Assembly (NCBI RefSeq): GCF_947623445.1
Contig: NC_135242.1
Location: 6,076,001 to 6,140,000 of the forward strand
From: Clavelina lepadiformis
Lineage: Eukaryota; Chordata; Ascidiacea; Aplousobranchia; Clavelinidae
DNA: 64,000 bases
Direction of reading: 5' to 3'
In this document: positions 49,601-62,000 of the stretch, one piece after another
Layout: every line of letters starts with the position of its first letter
Position numbering within the stretch: the stretch's first letter is position 1
Translations under genes and position numbers: made by a program
Notes under the pieces: generated by a model
The model's input: only the letters and a program-made list of their open reading frames with translations
Databases searched by the model: none
What the model was told of the DNA's origin: nothing

Positions 49601-52133
49601 CTGGACAAATTCTTGCCATGTGAACTTCATAATTCAAACTCGATCCACATATAGGTTAGTATCTAATTACTGCAAAGTTGTCATGGCTAGCTATAGACGA
49701 TAGTTAATGTGTACTTGCCAGCTGTCACTAATAACAATTTAAACGTTAAACTCACGCTGGTAGCACTGCGTTCCACTGAAGCCCCACATGCATTGGCAAT
49801 AGTTCGCACCGTTGCTTACTTTAGTACAGCTTCCAAAGGGGCTGTTGCATTGATTATTCTTTGTGCAAATTTGCTCTGAAAAAATGGAAGTTTAGTGATG
49901 AAATGTGATGTAGTGGTGAAAAAAACTGACAAGCGTTTCACTAACACCTTTGCTCATACTCACTGATACAAATGGTTCCATTGGTTTGATAATAAGTGTC
50001 ATCCTTGCATGGACAAGACACATAACCATTACTATCAGCTGTACAACTTGTGCTCTCTCCATCACATACATCTGAGAAAGATGTGTCACACAAAACGGTG
50101 TTAACTGAAAAACACAAACCATTAATATTAGAATGCAATACTAGATTAGAGTATCAGAATGCATTATTTAAGATAGCCTAATTTTCTGAAGTTATTCCTT
50201 TCCAGACCTATCACAAATACATAAGCTACCAAACTGCAATATTGCCATTTGCCAAGATCAAAACGTTATTAAAACTGACCTATCACCGTATTGCAGGATT
50301 TTGCTACATTCATTGTTAATGAGCCTGAGGACGATGGTCTAGTGCTGTTAGAACAATCCTTGAAAATAGAAAAAATAAGTATTTTGCAAAATGGACTTAC
50401 AATAAGTCTTTCATATAGCTCACTGGAAAACAATTAAGTAGAAAAGATATTGGGAGTATTACTATTAGTAAATGCTTTTTTCACAGTCATTTAAAATGTA
50501 ACACTTGACAAGGTGTATAGAATATTTGTAAACACAATCTTACATAGCTCAGAAATAATAAGAAAAATATGTATATATTATTTTAAAGGCAAATATATTT
50601 GGCTATGCATTACTTACAACAGTGTCATTAAAAACTTGTTTCACAGAATTATCGTCAACGGTTACATTATTAGCATAGTACAACTCATAAGTTGCAACAG
50701 TGCTACCACTTCTCAAGTTAGTAACAGTTACATTTCTGTAGTTTGGATCTTCCTTGTAAATATCATCCAGCTGTTAACAAAATATACATATCATACCGAT
50801 TGCTTGTTACACATCAGCAAAAAACTTTGTTGGTAAAACTATCTACTTATAAGCATAGTCAACAGAATACTTACAGTGGCCTCAACATCTGCTTTTATTT
50901 CATAATAGTTCTTTTCAATATAGTCCTCTACAAATGTGACTTCGCCACCAAACACTTTTGCTGAAAAAAAACAACTCTACTTTAAAGACTCACTGTAAGT
51001 GTAAAACATGATATTTATATTCAGTTCTGTTGGGCTGTGCAACAGAAAACTGCAACATCAATATCTAACTTCACTTGATAGCTTTACCTATTGAGCATCC
51101 TGACTCATTTGGTGAGTCTGAATAATAACCCGGCTTACAAACACAATCACAAGAACAATCCTCCGTAAATGTGCACGTTTGTGATTCAGTACTTCCACAC
51201 TGAAACTCTCCACATCCTGATATTAAATGACAACAAGCACTTAATAATTCATGGGTTAAGCAACTGGCTCAAATACCAATTAATTTTTATGGGAAAAATG
51301 CAGGTCCACATCACATAAAACATACCTTATGATATATTATGTAATAGGCCGACTGAACAAAAATTTTAGTAAGAAAAAAAAAAACAGTTGAACGTTAACT
51401 TAAATATGAAAATTTAGCAAATGTCATGCTTCTTTGTAATATAATCTATAACATTTGTACATGTATGCATCACAAACGTTATATCGTTAAGCTTTCCACA
51501 AACAAACTTAACTTACCACCGGAGCCTTCAGGAGCCTACAAAAACAAAAGAAAGTAAAAACCCTGTGCTTTACACAGAAGTTATAAATCATACTTTGCCA
51601 ATATAGTCTATATAACTTGAACAGCAGTTGATAATTCCAAAATATTATCATAAAAAATTAATCAAAAAAATAGTTGCTTTAATCCTATACAAAATGGCAG
51701 AACAATCATAAAAACATGCAGTGAGAAAAAAACACTTATTGGAAATGATGGCTAACACTAGGCCTACTATAAACAGAAAGATCATGTCAAATATTTATAT
51801 ATATACCCTTTTTTGTCGAAGTAAATTCACGTCTTCATTCATTATCGATAACAAAGATGCTTCGTATGCGATCATATCTAGCTCTGAAACATAACATATA
51901 AGCTATATATATATATATATATAAATTTAAATATCTCATAAAAGTTGAAGTATATCTTAACGCACAAAGTGGTAACAAAAACACCAATGACAAAAAAGAC
52001 AGTAAAGCAAATAATCCTAAGCAATGCCAATAACAAGTTCCATAAACTACATACTAAAATTACCTTTTGCCTGTACTTTGTGGAAAACTATTGCAGCAAA
52101 AAACAACAAATAACAGTTAATACACGTTTTCAT
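46638..52133 (-). CDS. SEA and EGF-like domain single-pass membrane protein
   Basis: Exons in transcript order: 52133-52064, 51883-51807, 51535-51517, 51216-51088, 50960-50875, 50770-50618, 50358-50280, 50104-49964, 49875-49756, 49565-49423, 47317-47207, 46990-46937, 46706-46638. All phases agree; 416 residues. Layout: signal peptide (1-22, CYLLFFAAIVF core), Cys-rich segment (about 56-98, CDCVCKPGYY), SEA module (about 99-190; NVTVTNLRSGSTVA), two Cys-rich/EGF-like modules (about 205-291, the second ending YCQCMWGFSGTQC), one transmembrane helix (about 294-316), stop-transfer KRPKKKK and a tail of about 100 residues rich in Arg and Ser. SEA modules are extracellular and often self-cleave at G-S; here Gly149-Ser150 sits in the expected place. 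The order SEA-EGF-TM resembles transmembrane mucins, but no Pro/Thr/Ser mucin tract is present. Transcription is convergent with the GST array. Confidence 0.9.
47318..49422 (-). other. Long intron of the SEA/EGF gene
   Basis: This 2.1-kb intron falls between the transmembrane exon and the cytoplasmic-tail exon. I found no further exon, repeat with termini or RNA gene. The exon boundary at the membrane helix would allow alternative tails. Confidence 0.5.
51908..51923. repeat. (TA)n microsatellite
   Basis: An uninterrupted TA dinucleotide run lies in intron 1 of the SEA/EGF gene. Confidence 0.7.
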
Positions 52134-52202
52134 CTTGACAAAATTAATTGCAAGGCACCAATATTATCAAAGCAAACAAAACAGATATTTATTTTCTACT
52201 GT

Positions 52203-52212
52203 CCTATATAAA
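52203..52212 (-). promoter_or_regulatory. Possible TATA box of the SEA/EGF gene
   Basis: On the minus strand TTTATATAGG occurs about 70 bp before the start codon at 52133, a plausible TATA distance for a short 5' UTR. No initiator motif was verified, and AT-rich DNA makes chance matches common. Confidence 0.3.
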
Positions 52213-54007
52213 ACACAGACAGTATCATAAGACATCGGTTATCACCTCTGTTAATGCTGTTACACCTGCTATATTATTACACAATGAACGCCTAGTAGTA
52301 ATACTGAAAATATCTTCTTAACAATTCCACATTAACTGAAGTAATTCATTTTGATTGATTTAATTCACTTCGTCCCTTTCTTCGTCTTTAAATAATTATA
52401 GTCGTCAAAAAAACAAGACATAAAAAAATTGATTTCGGTATATGACATACAGGGCGGAATATCATGCTCATGAGTTGACATCACCTATAAACTTAACATT
52501 CTCAAACCTACATTCTCAAACCTGCTTTCGGGTTTATATATTTCGTGTTTTGTTTCTAAATCAAGCAACAACCTTATATACCAGCATTCGAAACACTATG
52601 TTTGAACAATGACTAATACTGTCGTGACAAATGATAGATCTGGAATCCCAGCGCCCTCTAGAGTAAATGAACGTCGCAATTCAAGTACAGCGGTGTCGCT
52701 AATGTGCGCCAAAAAATGAAAGCACTCAACATGCCGAAATGTGCCAGAATTACCCTGAAGGTAACCATAATAACAAATAACCGTTATCATATCATTCTTT
52801 ATAATAACGGATAAAATTGACTATAGATTTTGATTTAAAAACTCAAGTACTGTAAATGAATTAGCATATTAAACAAACAAAACATTGGTTGCATATAGCC
52901 TAAATAATGGTGGTTAATTTTCAAATACCAAATATTTACTTTGTCCACCAGAAAAGCAACAAAACATAGACTAAATATGTTACACCATATTTAATTATTA
53001 CTTTCCATTAGAAAATAGTAACATAATGTGCTTCAAACTGAATGATTGGTCTTCCAAAGTTCAGTACAATGTTTTAATCGGCAATATTGAGCAATTCAAC
53101 TTTGGTAATTTTTAGTTTGATGGTTTGGAGAAACGTTTGTTGACGTTTGTTTACTTCATTTCAGTTAAGTTATGTACTACTTCATATTATGAGACTTTTT
53201 GCTTCTCAAAAAGATTGCTTTTATTCAATTTAAAATATAAATTTTTTATTTTATAATTTAATACTAAACATTTTTTTGTTAGAAATGTTTTTGTTTTGAC
53301 TCAAATTTTTTTAGTATAAGTTTAAATTACAGAAATTTTTTGTTTTTTTTATGCTTAACTTTTTGTTTATATGATATAAGCATAGAAAAAAGAAAAGTCG
53401 ACGTAAAGCTGCAACCAGCAGAGAAAACCATCCATCATCTTGTAAACAAAACTTTGAAAATAGAAGATGTTCCAGTTATCATTACCAGTATGCTAGCCTA
53501 TTAGGAAAGCTTTATGCAGTGTAACTTGGAGACAGTTGGAACAGACTTGTTGTTCGAAATAGATGCACTTTTTAAGCTTTTTAGGCTTTGTCGCTTTTTC
53601 CGTTCTTTAGGCCCAGCGCATACTAGGCTATAGGCCTATGATGCTAATAACAACTAGGCCTAGTTTGATTTTTTTGACGAAACCCCGCTTTTGATGGAAA
53701 ATAAAATGATTGATTGAGAGCAGATTTATTCATGTTGCTTCTTTCCAAAACTATTAGGATATATTTTGACTTTGTGCAATAATACAGTAATCAGTATACA
53801 TTCATATAGATATGCATAGCCTAATCAATCATTGTCAATACATTGCACAGCATCGAGCAGGGAATAATCAGCACCAGCCATGCAGGTGTGTCTGCTGCAC
53901 AGGCAGCCCGCCTATGTTCAGAAGTTAAGTCAGTGCCAATAAGAGAGAAGTCTTATGTATATTACATGAACAAAACAAACTTTACGGCTCAATTTATAGG
54001 CCTACAT
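52213..54007. other. Divergent intergenic region upstream of the SEA/EGF gene and eIF4E3
   Basis: No exon is supported. The region contains poly-T-rich tracts near 53200-53360 and three TAGGCCTA palindromes (near 53632, 53652 and 53998). Confidence 0.5.
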
Positions 54008-54190
54008 CGGCTCATTAGCCGAGTGGTTTGAGCGTTGGCTTCACAACAAATGTGGCTTCTTTTCCGTGTTTGATACCCATTGACACCATACAGTTGTAAT
54101 GCCCTTGGACAAGGCATCAATGACACTTTCACCTGTTCTTTGTACCCAATTGACATTTCTAAATTCGGACAATACTATACAAAAAACAAA
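54008..54190 (+). mobile_element. tRNA-derived SINE, family 2
   Basis: The tRNA-like head has A box TAGCCGAGTGG (54016-54026) and B box GTTTGATACC (54068-54077) with normal spacing, of Ser/Leu-tRNA type. A conserved-looking body with TGCCCTTGGACAAGGCA follows, resembling the CCTTG-CAAGGCA core motif seen in several animal SINE families, and then an A-rich 3' end (AAAAAACAAAATAAAAAG). It lies 240 bp upstream of eIF4E3. Confidence 0.7.
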
Positions 54191-54427
54191 ATAAAAAGTG
54201 TGTGACAATTGGAACTTGCACAAAGGCTAACTTGGTAATCGATAAAAATCATTGCCGGGTTTAAGTCGTGCAAAGACTTTGGTTGAAATTTTAATCTCTT
54301 GTTTGTCTATATAACTTATCTATCTGATGTATGATTGGTGTAGATAATACCTTTTTGAGCCTATACTTGCATATTCATCAAATAAGCTATTGTGTATTTT
54401 TGAGTAAGTTACTCCCTGAAACAAGGA

Positions 54428-56341
54428 ATGAGTGTGGACAACCTTTTTTCAAAGAAGTTTCAACAATTAGAAAGACGTTCTCCTTCACCTGTTCCGTTAG
54501 GAGAGTCACCCAGACTATCTAGAAAAGCTTTTACAGATCTAGACAATGCTGAAAAAACTGGAGTTCCACTAAATTCTCAGTGGACACTTTGGCTGGACAG
54601 GTATATACAGAAAAGAGCTTGCTTGTTAATCTAAATAATTTGGTGACAAAACTCAGTGTAAGTCTACATTTTATTTTGTTATTGTTTACAAATATATATT
54701 GACTATAGTGGAAAGTGTAGCACCTGCACGCACGAGATTCTTCCCTCTGCATGCTAAGCTTTCATATCTTCGCGCCGATTTATAATAAATAAACAAAGAA
54801 TTGAGGCTTCCGTTCACGCCATCGTGCCAAAGATTCCGTCTTTGCAGTCACGATTTCTCATCGAAAACTGCCAAACTTTCCAGTCTGATATATTGGGCAA
54901 TTCAATTGCAATTTGTATCAGTTAATTCAGGTTTACCACTAGACTGCAGTTTTGTCATTTTAGTAGACCTTTTCATGTGCAAAGTTGCTTAATTTGCCTG
55001 ATTAATCAGATCTCTGATTATAATTATGTGTGCAGTTGGAGCTACCCAACAGCTTTTGTAAAATTTTGAAAATTGTATTGATTCAAGGCTTGAAGACTGA
55101 TTTGTGTTAATTTAATATGATACAATAGATTTTGTGTTTTTATGAAGATTAGCTTGGTTAAATTTGAAATTATTATCCATACCTGTATAATTTTATTGAT
55201 GTTTTTTTATTAATTTAGATCAGTGCCAAATCTTACGGCATCAGAGTATGAGGCAAACCTCAGAAAAATCTATACAGTTTCCACCATAGAGGTAAAATGT
55301 TGATTCGATAACATTTAAACCTAATAATTTTTTTTCATATTTTGTGATATATCTTTGATGTAACATGCAAGTAAATCAGACTGAGTAAATAGTAAACACC
55401 CATTTACAGTAATGTGATTATGTTTCAGAGTTTTTGGGCAGTTTTTAATCATATTCCAACCCCTAGTCGTCTTGTCCCCAGATACAGTTACCACATGATG
55501 AGGAACGACATTCGGCCAGTCTGGTATGTACAAGTATTAAATTCTTTTCTGATGGTAGACACTAGACAAGTCGAAGTTTTATTATCATGGTAAGTTTGTG
55601 AAACTCATGAACTCTTGTTTGCTCAATTGTAGGGAGGATGAGGTCAATGCTAAAGGGGGAATGTGGAAGCTTCGGTGCCATAAACTTTGCACTGTAAGTA
55701 CTTGTTGGTATTGTAACACAACAGCAATATTGGTCGTTTGATAAATAGTATAGAACCGATCGAGCAAAACTTTATCTCATCTCTGGTTTTTGGACTATTT
55801 AGGACAATGTTTGGAATGAACTGCTTTTGGCATGTATTGGAGAACAATTTTCTGACTATGTCAGTAAAGGTATGTTAAGGAAGGTTTGTTTTTGTATGTT
55901 CCGTGTATATGGTAGTTGCTCATGCGAAGTAATTGTACATATATATGTTTAATTTATTGAAAATGATTGAAAAAATTAATTATAATTATTATCTTAGATG
56001 ATGACATTATTGGACTCAGTGTTAGCATAAGGAAAAATGATGATCTAATCCAGTTGTGGAACATCAACTCAACTGGTGCTGAAGAATGTCAGGTCCTGAA
56101 AAAAATCGCTGAAGTTCTACCATATGTTACCTTTGAAACATCATTTTACAAACGTAAGTATTCCAAACAATGTTACCGTTTTTATGCTTCTCAACTAATC
56201 TCAATGAGATATTTTCAATATTTGTGTACATGCTATTTTCACCATCTAAATTTTCCTTTGTTTGCGATAAGTTGTTTGTAACAGGTTTTTGTTTTTACAG
56301 CACACCAAGAACACAGAGCATTTGAAGGTAAAAAATATTAA
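54428..56341 (+). CDS. EIF4E3: eIF4E3, class III cap-binding translation factor
   Basis: Exons: 54428-54600, 55219-55291, 55429-55523, 55633-55693, 55803-55869, 55998-56153, 56301-56341. The product is 221 residues (human eIF4E3 224). Family knowledge: eIF4E proteins bind the mRNA 5' cap; class III members are atypical and can repress eIF4E-driven translation. Seen: the eIF4E core with NSQWTLWLDR at 49-58, SFWAVFNHIP at 83-92, PVWEDE with Trp114-Glu115 for cap stacking and N7 contact, NAKGGMWKLR, GEQFSDY, and the class III terminus FYKPHQEHRAFEG. The first cap-stacking Trp of eIF4E is replaced by Tyr68 (EYEANL), consistent with class III. The Met at 54428 gives a start typical of the family, with a Ser/Pro-rich leader (RSPSPVPLGESPR). 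Confidence 0.95.
54796..54885 (+). repeat. Dispersed repeat, copy 2 (eIF4E3 intron 1)
   Basis: This is the counterpart of 13040-13135 in the same orientation; both hold TTTCTCATCGAAAAC and the preceding AGGCTTC and CATC-TG-CAAA blocks. The element type is unidentified. Confidence 0.55.
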
Positions 56342-56876
56342 GGCCAAATTTGTCCACATATGATATGTTTGAACTCACTGTTATTAGAGTTGGAAAATTG
56401 TTTGATCTTATCTGCTTGCAACATGACGATATAATAGGAATTTAGCATTTCTACTGTCGAAAAGATGTTGTAGCATTTTATTATTTACTTAATTGTCATT
56501 TGCTCTGATTGTAAAATGATTTTAGTGTTAATTGTGAAGTGACATGATATCCATTGCGTAAAGTGAAATTTTCTTAATGGTTACGTTCACAATTCTTGTC
56601 TGCATGATGAACTGTAAAATTTTTTATTAGTTTGATAATTGTTTTGATTCAAGTATGCATGAAACTGTCAAAGTTCCATACATTTTTACAGTTGGTTTTA
56701 TGTCATTGCCAATGAAGTTTCACTTGTAACTTAGTGCACTTTTGTATTACCGCAGTATTATGGAAATACTGCCTGATGATATTTCCTGTATTATTACATG
56801 TTTAACATTGTGCTTTAATAAGGATAGGTGATTGTGAATCTATTTTACCAATACCTGTTTTATTATTTCTTTAAGT

Positions 56877-57179
56877 CAGGGTTTCCCAAACTGGGGTCCT
56901 TGATGACTGCACAGGGGGGGGACCCGTGCAGTCATCACTGTCATGTAGTCTGGCTTACAAGTTTGCTTGTCACAAATTGATAAATTGTGTAGTAAAAAGC
57001 AACCTCATCTGTCGCTATGATGTTGTCAGTGTTGTTAATAAATAAGATTTAATGTGATTTATTTTTAGGTTTGTATTACCCTTCTTTGTTGGTTAGGCAG
57101 AAAAATTGATGCGACATAAGATTGGGGATCGTTAAAAAAAATAGGGGGGTCCGTGGCCCAAAAAGTTTGGAAAACCCTG
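56877..57179. mobile_element. hAT-type MITE, 303 bp, downstream of eIF4E3
   Basis: The ends CAGGGTTTCCCAAAC and CAGGGTTTTCCAAAC (read inward from the right) match at 14 of 15 positions. The flanking 8-mers CTTTAAGT (56869-56876) and CTATAAGT (57180-57187) match at 7 of 8, as an aged target duplication would. G-runs lie inside both ends. It probably falls in or just after the eIF4E3 3' UTR. Confidence 0.8.
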
Positions 57180-57187
57180 CTATAAGT

Positions 57188-59045
57188 GATGTCAGTTTAT
57201 CATATGAGGACTTCAGACCATTGTTAGAACATTTGTCTTTTCCTGAAAGTCTTTTAAAATATCCTGCCTTTGGCTGAAGTATGTGTTTGAATCAACCTGA
57301 AGGTCTTGGTTGCAGTAATACCAATTCTGCTAACCTCGTTTAAATATTTTACACAAGAACGTTTGCGAAATGCTACAGTGTTAAAAGGTTTGTGAAAACA
57401 GGAATAAATACATGCCAATTTTCTTTTAACTGCACGAAAATAACTTTGGACTGTTGGTTGGTGAGCAGTTGGTCTCTCAAACTATTTCCATCCGAAAAAG
57501 TCATAATACTTAACCATCACTCACCGTAGGCTATTACATCCATATGTAATTGCATCTGAGGGCATAAATCTTTGTGTAGCAATGCTTTTTAACTGGTTTA
57601 GTTTTAATTGTTTCTTTATATGCCCTATTAGTATTTTTATCAAAATGAAAGTTTTCCAATGGAGCATACTAACTTCAACCGGGTGCAGTTGCAAGGAAAT
57701 CGGTAAAAGCAAGATAGTTAATTTTTATTAGCATTTTATTCTACTGTGGGATACTGTTATGTTACTTAATAAATGTGGTTGAGAAATAAAACAGTTCATA
57801 TCTAAAGTGCAAGTCGAGTCTTTAATTTTCTTTAAAATCTTAGTCTAGCTATCACAAACTGCTTTATATACATACGAGTAATATAATTTGTTCATTCTGG
57901 ATGGTGAGCTCAAGAAGCAGTGCGGGGCAGTCATCTGGTTTAATTATAAAAACCATGCACATACATTACTTGCAATACATCCTGGTATTTAGAAATAGTA
58001 CGGAAAAACAAATAAAGTGGCATTGTTACAACAACATGCAAAAAAACCTAGGATATTTATTAATACAAACAAAAAACAAGTATTAATACAAAGTATTTAT
58101 AACAGTTTTAAATTTAAAGCAAACTACGGTATCTATACTAAGTCCAAAAGCACTAGGGTAGCTGTCTAAGGCTCTTGTTACTACTAGCTAGTTCTATTAT
58201 GTCACAGGTCTTGACAAAACATTGCACATAAATCTATAATCTCAGGTCAAAACACCTTGAGTGAAAACATCCAAATTTTTTTTGCAATTGACTGGAAAAT
58301 GCTTCAGTAAATAAAGTTTCACGTTGATTTCTTTTGAATCCTTATTTCATTGTAAGATTTTGTTGTGATCTAACTTTATCATTTTAAACCTGTTCCTTCC
58401 ACAAATAAATGATTAGGTCAAACAGGTAACAACAGCAAGGGCAGCGCCAATGACATTCAAGTTTTAAGATGAAATACAAATAAACAAATTGCAATCAACC
58501 ACATGTAAGCAGGCAATATCAGGCTTTTATGTGCAGCATCAGGGATGTAAAATAACAAAGCACTTAAGGAAAGATGCTGAAAAATGTTATTAGTAATACA
58601 CAAATGAGGAAAACACGTTTACAAACAATATTGCACTGAAGCAAATGACAACATACTCCTAAGCACAGAATGTTGGCAGACGTGAGTGTTCATAAAGCCT
58701 CCATTATGCCAACAGAGTTAGTAGTAATAAAACTTAGTTAATTGTGAAGAAAGCTAATGTGTAAGTAAAACCAGGAAAAACATAAAAAAATATGGCAAGA
58801 CTTTTTTCTGTATTTAGCTATACAGTAGTCAGTGAGAACAATGCTTTAAGCAACTTCTGAAAGAGTTAATTGAAGCAGAAATTAGGCGTTTACCAAAACT
58901 AGGAAAAAATTAATTGGGTATGAAGTACTGGTAAGTAATAAAATAACTATAAACGGTATACACAAAAATGAATATGCAGTGTTTTGCATCCAACTAAATG
59001 AACTTTAGGCACATAGCTTTGCAGGCAGTGAGAAGGACACCTTCA
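57188..59045. other. Convergent 3' regions of eIF4E3 and the SLCO4-like gene
   Basis: No exon is supported. Polyadenylation-type hexamers occur on both strands (AATAAA near 57767 and 57785 on +), so the stretch is probably 3' UTR plus a short spacer. Confidence 0.45.
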
Positions 59046-62000
59046 TTAAAGAGGTATATCACTTGAATGTCTTTCTTGTTGCGTTTCTGACTCGCTGGCA
59101 ACAAGCCTTGCAGGCTTATACGTTAGAAGAGCTAGTCCAAAAAACAAAATGCTAGCACCCTAAATAAAACATCCATTAAGTAACCATTTCGTGTAAGGCA
59201 CAAATTGAAAATAGGACAATGGCATACCTGGTAAATTAGGACATTAAAATATCTGTTATTAATCATCTTTTTGTAGTCAATTTTTCCTATTGCACAAATA
59301 ATTGCAAGTCCGCTTTAATTAATCAACATAAAAATAGCTTTTAGGGCCTAGAAGCAAACCCTTGACGAATAGCTTAACAACTTGGTTCAGGTTTGTTAAA
59401 AAGTATCCGACTATTTTTCTTACCACAAGTAATGTGGGTTAGGAAGTGTTTTGATGGGGAAAACTTAACTCTTTTTGCTTCTGAAGTTCTGAAAATTTTT
59501 AATGGGAAACGACGGCCTTTTTTCTCTTTCGCAAATTGGTTATAGAGGAGCAGTGATTTCTAATCAGAATTTATGAGCACTATTACAAATACTTTTTGGA
59601 GAGACAAGTTTCAAATCTGGAAAACAACTTTGGAGGCATCTGGCATCAACAAAAGTGAAAAGGGGCACCTCAGTCATGGTATTGTGGATGATGAATATGT
59701 ACCACAAGGCCGAACAATCAGTATGAACTACTGCCCAGAGATTCTATGTAGCTTTTGTAAGAAATCTGTATGTGGTAAGTGCTCATAGATTTGAATGGTG
59801 AAAAACTAGAAAACTCAACACGAAAAATGTGTAGGTCCACCCTGCCTATATAATCCTAACTTTCCTGATCAGGCTTATTATATTCTTGACATGGGCAAAT
59901 TAAGAAGCACAATGAAATGGATATTATTAGAATCACAAAAGTTTTCAAGCTATCACAATCATGACAAAATATTTTCATAGTATTCCAGACAATGTGTTAC
60001 AGAGGTTGTGCTAGCAATGCTAGGGCCATTGGGAGAAGTGTGTCAACTCCCAAGTTTAAGGGATTAATTTCAAGGCAATGGAATAACAGGAGCCAAGAGC
60101 ATAACATTGCATTTTTATGCCTCAGGTCAGATACTTTTTAAACGCACCTCGAATATGCAACTAACAGCTTTTTTAAGACACCTAAAAAAACACCGTTTAT
60201 CATGTGGATATAGGTCTAATCGCTAGCACAATCACACGGTTATGTACAAGAACAGAAAATTTCTACATGTGACTGAAATGCTCTAGTGTGCTGGTTAACG
60301 ATGCTAGAATTTATCATAACATAACATAAAAATTCGTATTAATGTAACCAAAGATAACAAACCTTGTAAATAACTGAGAGAATTAAAAGGCTAAATGATA
60401 ATTCTTGATTTTTGTACATGAGGCATGAGCCTGGTCTGTCAGAGCAGGACACTCTTTTGTTCCAGATGAGACAAGTGCCATCAATCATCGCACCAAATAT
60501 GATAGGGCCTGGTATTGTTCCGAGGGTCCTAATTAGAATCCACTGAACACCGACTGCAAGAGATCGTAACTCCTGTGGAAAGCACCTGAAAGAGACCACC
60601 ATGGAGATGTTATCTGGTTGAGGAAGAAATGAAATATGTGGTTAGGTGGTTTTCCTCAACAACATGTTACCTGAGCGACAGGTCAACTCCCGGCACTGCA
60701 CACAAGAAGGTAGTGGAAATGACAAGAAATAATCCAGTTAGAATTACATTATGCCACACACAGATTGTGGAACATTTTCCTTGTGTTGCTGTCCCCAAAA
60801 ATTCTGTTGCTATCCCGCTATCTGTAATTAATGTCAAATAATAACATCTGTATATATGATTGCAAACAAAAACAAATGTATATTTATTATATATATAATA
60901 TAAACTCTTATGAAAGTTTAATCGGTAAAATGGCAAGAACTTCATATGTCAACCACACTAATTTTCTTCCTCAAATCAACTTAAAATCAATGCAGGTGAT
61001 TTTCAGGCAATAAAGCATTCAAGAATAATCCCGAAATTCGGTTTCCTCCAATTTCTTTGCCAATGTAAAAGGCAATGATGAGCGAACACATTAATTTACA
61101 CTGCACAATTTTAACTTCTCTTTTTTATTTGGACAAAAATCAGGGAGTTTATGATTTCCTTGAGTAATTTCTTTAGTGCTTTATACTTATTTATAAACCA
61201 TGCACCAAAAATTCCATTAGAAGTCTCTCTTACATTGCTTATTTATGAAGTATATGCACTAGTGTCAAGTTTGGTGCAAAGATTATAAAAATTAAAATTC
61301 ATACCATTGAGTGGAGTGGCGTTTAGATTTGCACCACTGATCCCTTCAACACATGAGCAATTGAAGTAACCCTGCAATAGAAAATATTAATCAAAAAATG
61401 AAACAAATGGTAGTCAAATGAGTCTCTTTCAAAACACAAAAATAACTATTAATTTTAGACTAATACCCAAGTAAACTAGACAAATTGTTAATATGTCCAG
61501 GCTTGCATAGACAAAACATAAAAAGTATATAACCCTCCAAACAATACTGATTTCTTGAAAAGAGTTACAAGTCTTTGACATACTTTACCTTGCTCAGATT
61601 TTCAGTGTCAACAACATGGTGACATCCAGCAAAACAAGATGAGTAGTACGTGATACTATCTGACCCGCAGACAGGATCAAACACTTGAGAATTGCAGTTA
61701 CACTGCTCATTGCATCTACTTAAAAGTGGCGGTGCTGCCAGAGCCCTAAAAGACAAAGCCTTCAGAATCACACTCTGCATAATTCATGGAAATGATGTGT
61801 CATGCTCTGACTGAATCTAAGAGATTTTAAATTATCGATGGAACCGAGTCAATATCTGCATATTCATCATACCGCTAGCTTAAACTCGTTTACCTATACA
61901 AGCTAAAATAAAGTTTTATTTCCTGCATAATATTTGCAGTAAAATACACTATGTCAGTTGCAAGGCATTATTGAAATATATCCCAACACTTGGGTTGAGA

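Noticed and set aside
50513..50836. 107-codon plus-strand open frame
   Set aside because: It lies antisense over the SEA exon and adjacent intron of a well-supported minus-strand gene.
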